Shown here piece by piece: positions 5,965 through 7,232 of a stretch of 7,232 nt of DNA. A program made the position numbers and the translations under genes. Source of the DNA: Candidatus Parcubacteria bacterium (GTDB lineage Bacteria > Patescibacteriota > Patescibacteriia > UBA1558 > GWA2-36-10); the NCBI GenBank assembly GCA_030632225.1, contig DAOVVF010000022.1:1-7232 (forward strand). Direction: 5' to 3'. Position 1 is the first letter of the stretch. Each line of letters begins with the position of its first letter. The notes beneath the pieces are model-generated. The model was given only the letters and a program-made list of their open reading frames with translations, was not told the origin of the DNA and did no database searches.

Positions 5965-7232
5965 CTAAAAACCTTCATAATCTCTCATTACTAACTGAGC
6001 GTCTATTTGTTTAACTGTTTCAATAACTACAGCAACCACAATTAACAGACTAGTACCACCTAAAGTAATAGTAGCTATACCAGTAATTGGACCAACTACT
6101 AATGGTAAAACAGCCACTGCACCTAAGAACAAAGCACCAGTAAATACAATCCTGCTCATAACAGTACCTAAATAATCAGCTGTATGTCTACCTGGTCTAA
6201 TACCTGGTATAAATCCTCCACTCTTTTGTAAATTCTCAGCAATCTGTTGTGGATGGAAAATAACCGAAGTATAGAAGTAAGTAAATAAAACAACCATTAT
6301 AAAATAGAAAATAGCATAGAAAGCCTGATCTCTAAACACATCTACGGTCCATTGAGCTGTATTAGCTACCCAGATGATATCTGAATTAATAAAGAATTGA
6401 GCTATCATTGGTGGGATTAAGATTATAGAAATAGCAAAGATGATAGGAATAACTCCAGCTTGATTAACTCTCAAAGGCAAGTGAGTCTTTACACCGCCAA
6501 CACTTTTCTGTCCCACCATATGTCTCGCATACGAAACAGGTATATTTCTAGTACCTTCTGTAATTAAAACAATTACAGCAATAGTTACTAAAGCAATCAA
6601 AGCAAAGATAACTAGATTTAATACCATAGTATTATCAAAGGCAACCACTGTATTTCTAAGAGCCTGTGGTAAACCAGCTACTATACCAGCAAAAATTAAT
6701 AAAGATATACCATTACCAATATGCTTTTCTGACATTAATTCACCTAACCACATTAGAAATACTGTACCAGCTGTCACTATAGTAATAGTGGTTATCCACT
6801 GAAACATAGTTAAATCAAGTAATAATCCTCCCTGACTCTGAAAAAGACGTATAAAACTATAGCCTTGAATAGCAGCTAAAGGTATAGTTAATAATCTAGT
6901 ATATTGATTAATTTTTTGACGACCATATTCACCTTCCTTTTGCATAGCTTCTAGCTTAGGTACAATCATTACTAATAGCTGGAATATAATAGAAGCTGTA
7001 ATATATGGACCAACACCTAACATAACTACTGAAAAGTTTTGCATAGCTCCACCAGAGAATAGGTTAATTAAACCTAATACTTGATTACCTTCAAAAAAAC
7101 TCTTTAAATCACCAACATCAACACCTGGTATTGGAATATGAGCAGCTATTCTAAAAATAACTAGAATAACCAAAACATAGATAATGCTATTTCTAACATC
7201 TTTAGCTTTCCATATTTGTTGTAATTTAGCTA
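5965..7232 (-). CDS. secY: Protein translocase subunit SecY (5' end cut by window edge)
   Basis: Central pore of the SecYEG channel, which moves unfolded proteins across or into the cytoplasmic membrane. The frame is open to position 7232. Reading back from the edge adds 19 residues to the in-frame TTG at 7173, giving at least 421 residues. The first visible ones are AKLQQIWKAKDVRNSI, the usual SecY start, so only a few codons are missing. Landmarks include RIAAHIPIPGVD in the first loop, NLFSGGA and LGVGPYITASIIFQLL around the plug and TM2, LIFAGIVAGLP, the loop SYARHMVGQKSVGGVKTHLP, RVNQAGVIPIIFA, SGGFIPGIRPGRHTADYL (the SecA- and ribosome-contacting C5 loop) and the terminal MRDYEGF. About ten membrane segments are present. 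It is probably the last gene of a spc-type ribosomal protein operon, followed by a terminator. Nothing looks degenerate. Confidence 0.97.
   Translation of the reverse strand, partial: AKLQQIWKAKDVRNSIIYVLVILVIFRIAAHIPIPGVDVGDLKSFFEGNQVLGLINLFSGGAMQNFSVVMLGVGPYITASIIFQLLVMIVPKLEAMQKEGEYGRQKINQYTRLLTIPLAAIQGYSFIRLFQSQGGLLLDLTMFQWITTITIVTAGTVFLMWLGELMSEKHIGNGISLLIFAGIVAGLPQALRNTVVAFDNTMVLNLVIFALIALVTIAVIVLITEGTRNIPVSYARHMVGQKSVGGVKTHLPLRVNQAGVIPIIFAISIILIPPMIAQFFINSDIIWVANTAQWTVDVFRDQAFYAIFYFIMVVLFTYFYTSVIFHPQQIAENLQKSGGFIPGIRPGRHTADYLGTVMSRIVFTGALFLGAVAVLPLVVGPITGIATITLGGTSLLIVVAVVIETVKQIDAQLVMRDYEGF

Noticed and set aside
7171..7173. TTG as the start of secY
   Set aside because: The frame stays open to the window edge and the 19 extra residues match the conserved SecY N-terminus, so this TTG is an internal Leu codon.

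Overview
This is a low-GC (roughly one third G+C by sampling), gene-dense bacterial segment. All readable genes lie on the minus strand, so transcription runs from position 7232 towards 1. TGA, TAG and TAA all act as stops (TGA ends the DUF192 gene at 2618) and Trp is TGG, so the standard bacterial code applies. My best guess is a member of the Candidate Phyla Radiation (Patescibacteria). The reasons are the variant glycosyltransferase motifs, the degenerate HtrA-like protein, the orphan small proteins, the very compact overlapping genes, and a ruvX/glycosyltransferase cluster behind adk-map in place of the infA-rpmJ-rpsM genes usual in many bacteria. The taxonomic call is inference; no rRNA or other marker is present.

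Layout, in transcription order. (1) 7232-5965: secY, missing only its first few codons, ending in a rho-independent terminator at 5911-5948. (2) About 5897-5869: a good sigma70-type promoter (TTGAGT, 17 nt, extended TATAAT). (3) 5843-60: nine tightly packed genes. These are adk, map, ruvX, a WecA/TagO-type polyprenyl-phosphate sugar-1-phosphate transferase, a membrane-anchored DUF192 protein, a 107-aa soluble orphan, a 138-aa single-pass membrane orphan, a 240-aa protein with about nine membrane segments, and a membrane-anchored HtrA/DegP-like protein with a PDZ domain whose protease triad is lost. (4) 13-42: a 12-bp perfect hairpin followed by a T-rich tract, closing the unit. Both ends of an apparent transcription unit of about 5.85 kb are therefore visible.

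The first part is housekeeping: Sec translocation, adenylate balance, N-terminal Met removal, and RNase H-fold RuvX/YqgF. The second part looks membrane- and envelope-directed: a lipid-linked glycan-initiating enzyme followed by extracytoplasmic or membrane proteins. Adjacent genes overlap by 1-14 nt or are separated by 3-4 nt, and almost none has a Shine-Dalgarno sequence, which suggests coupled translation. I see no CRISPR array, mobile element, tRNA, rRNA or defence system. The most notable items are the inactive-looking HtrA homologue, the altered catalytic motifs of the glycosyltransferase, and the orphan proteins. I do not see convincing evidence for an entirely new system.
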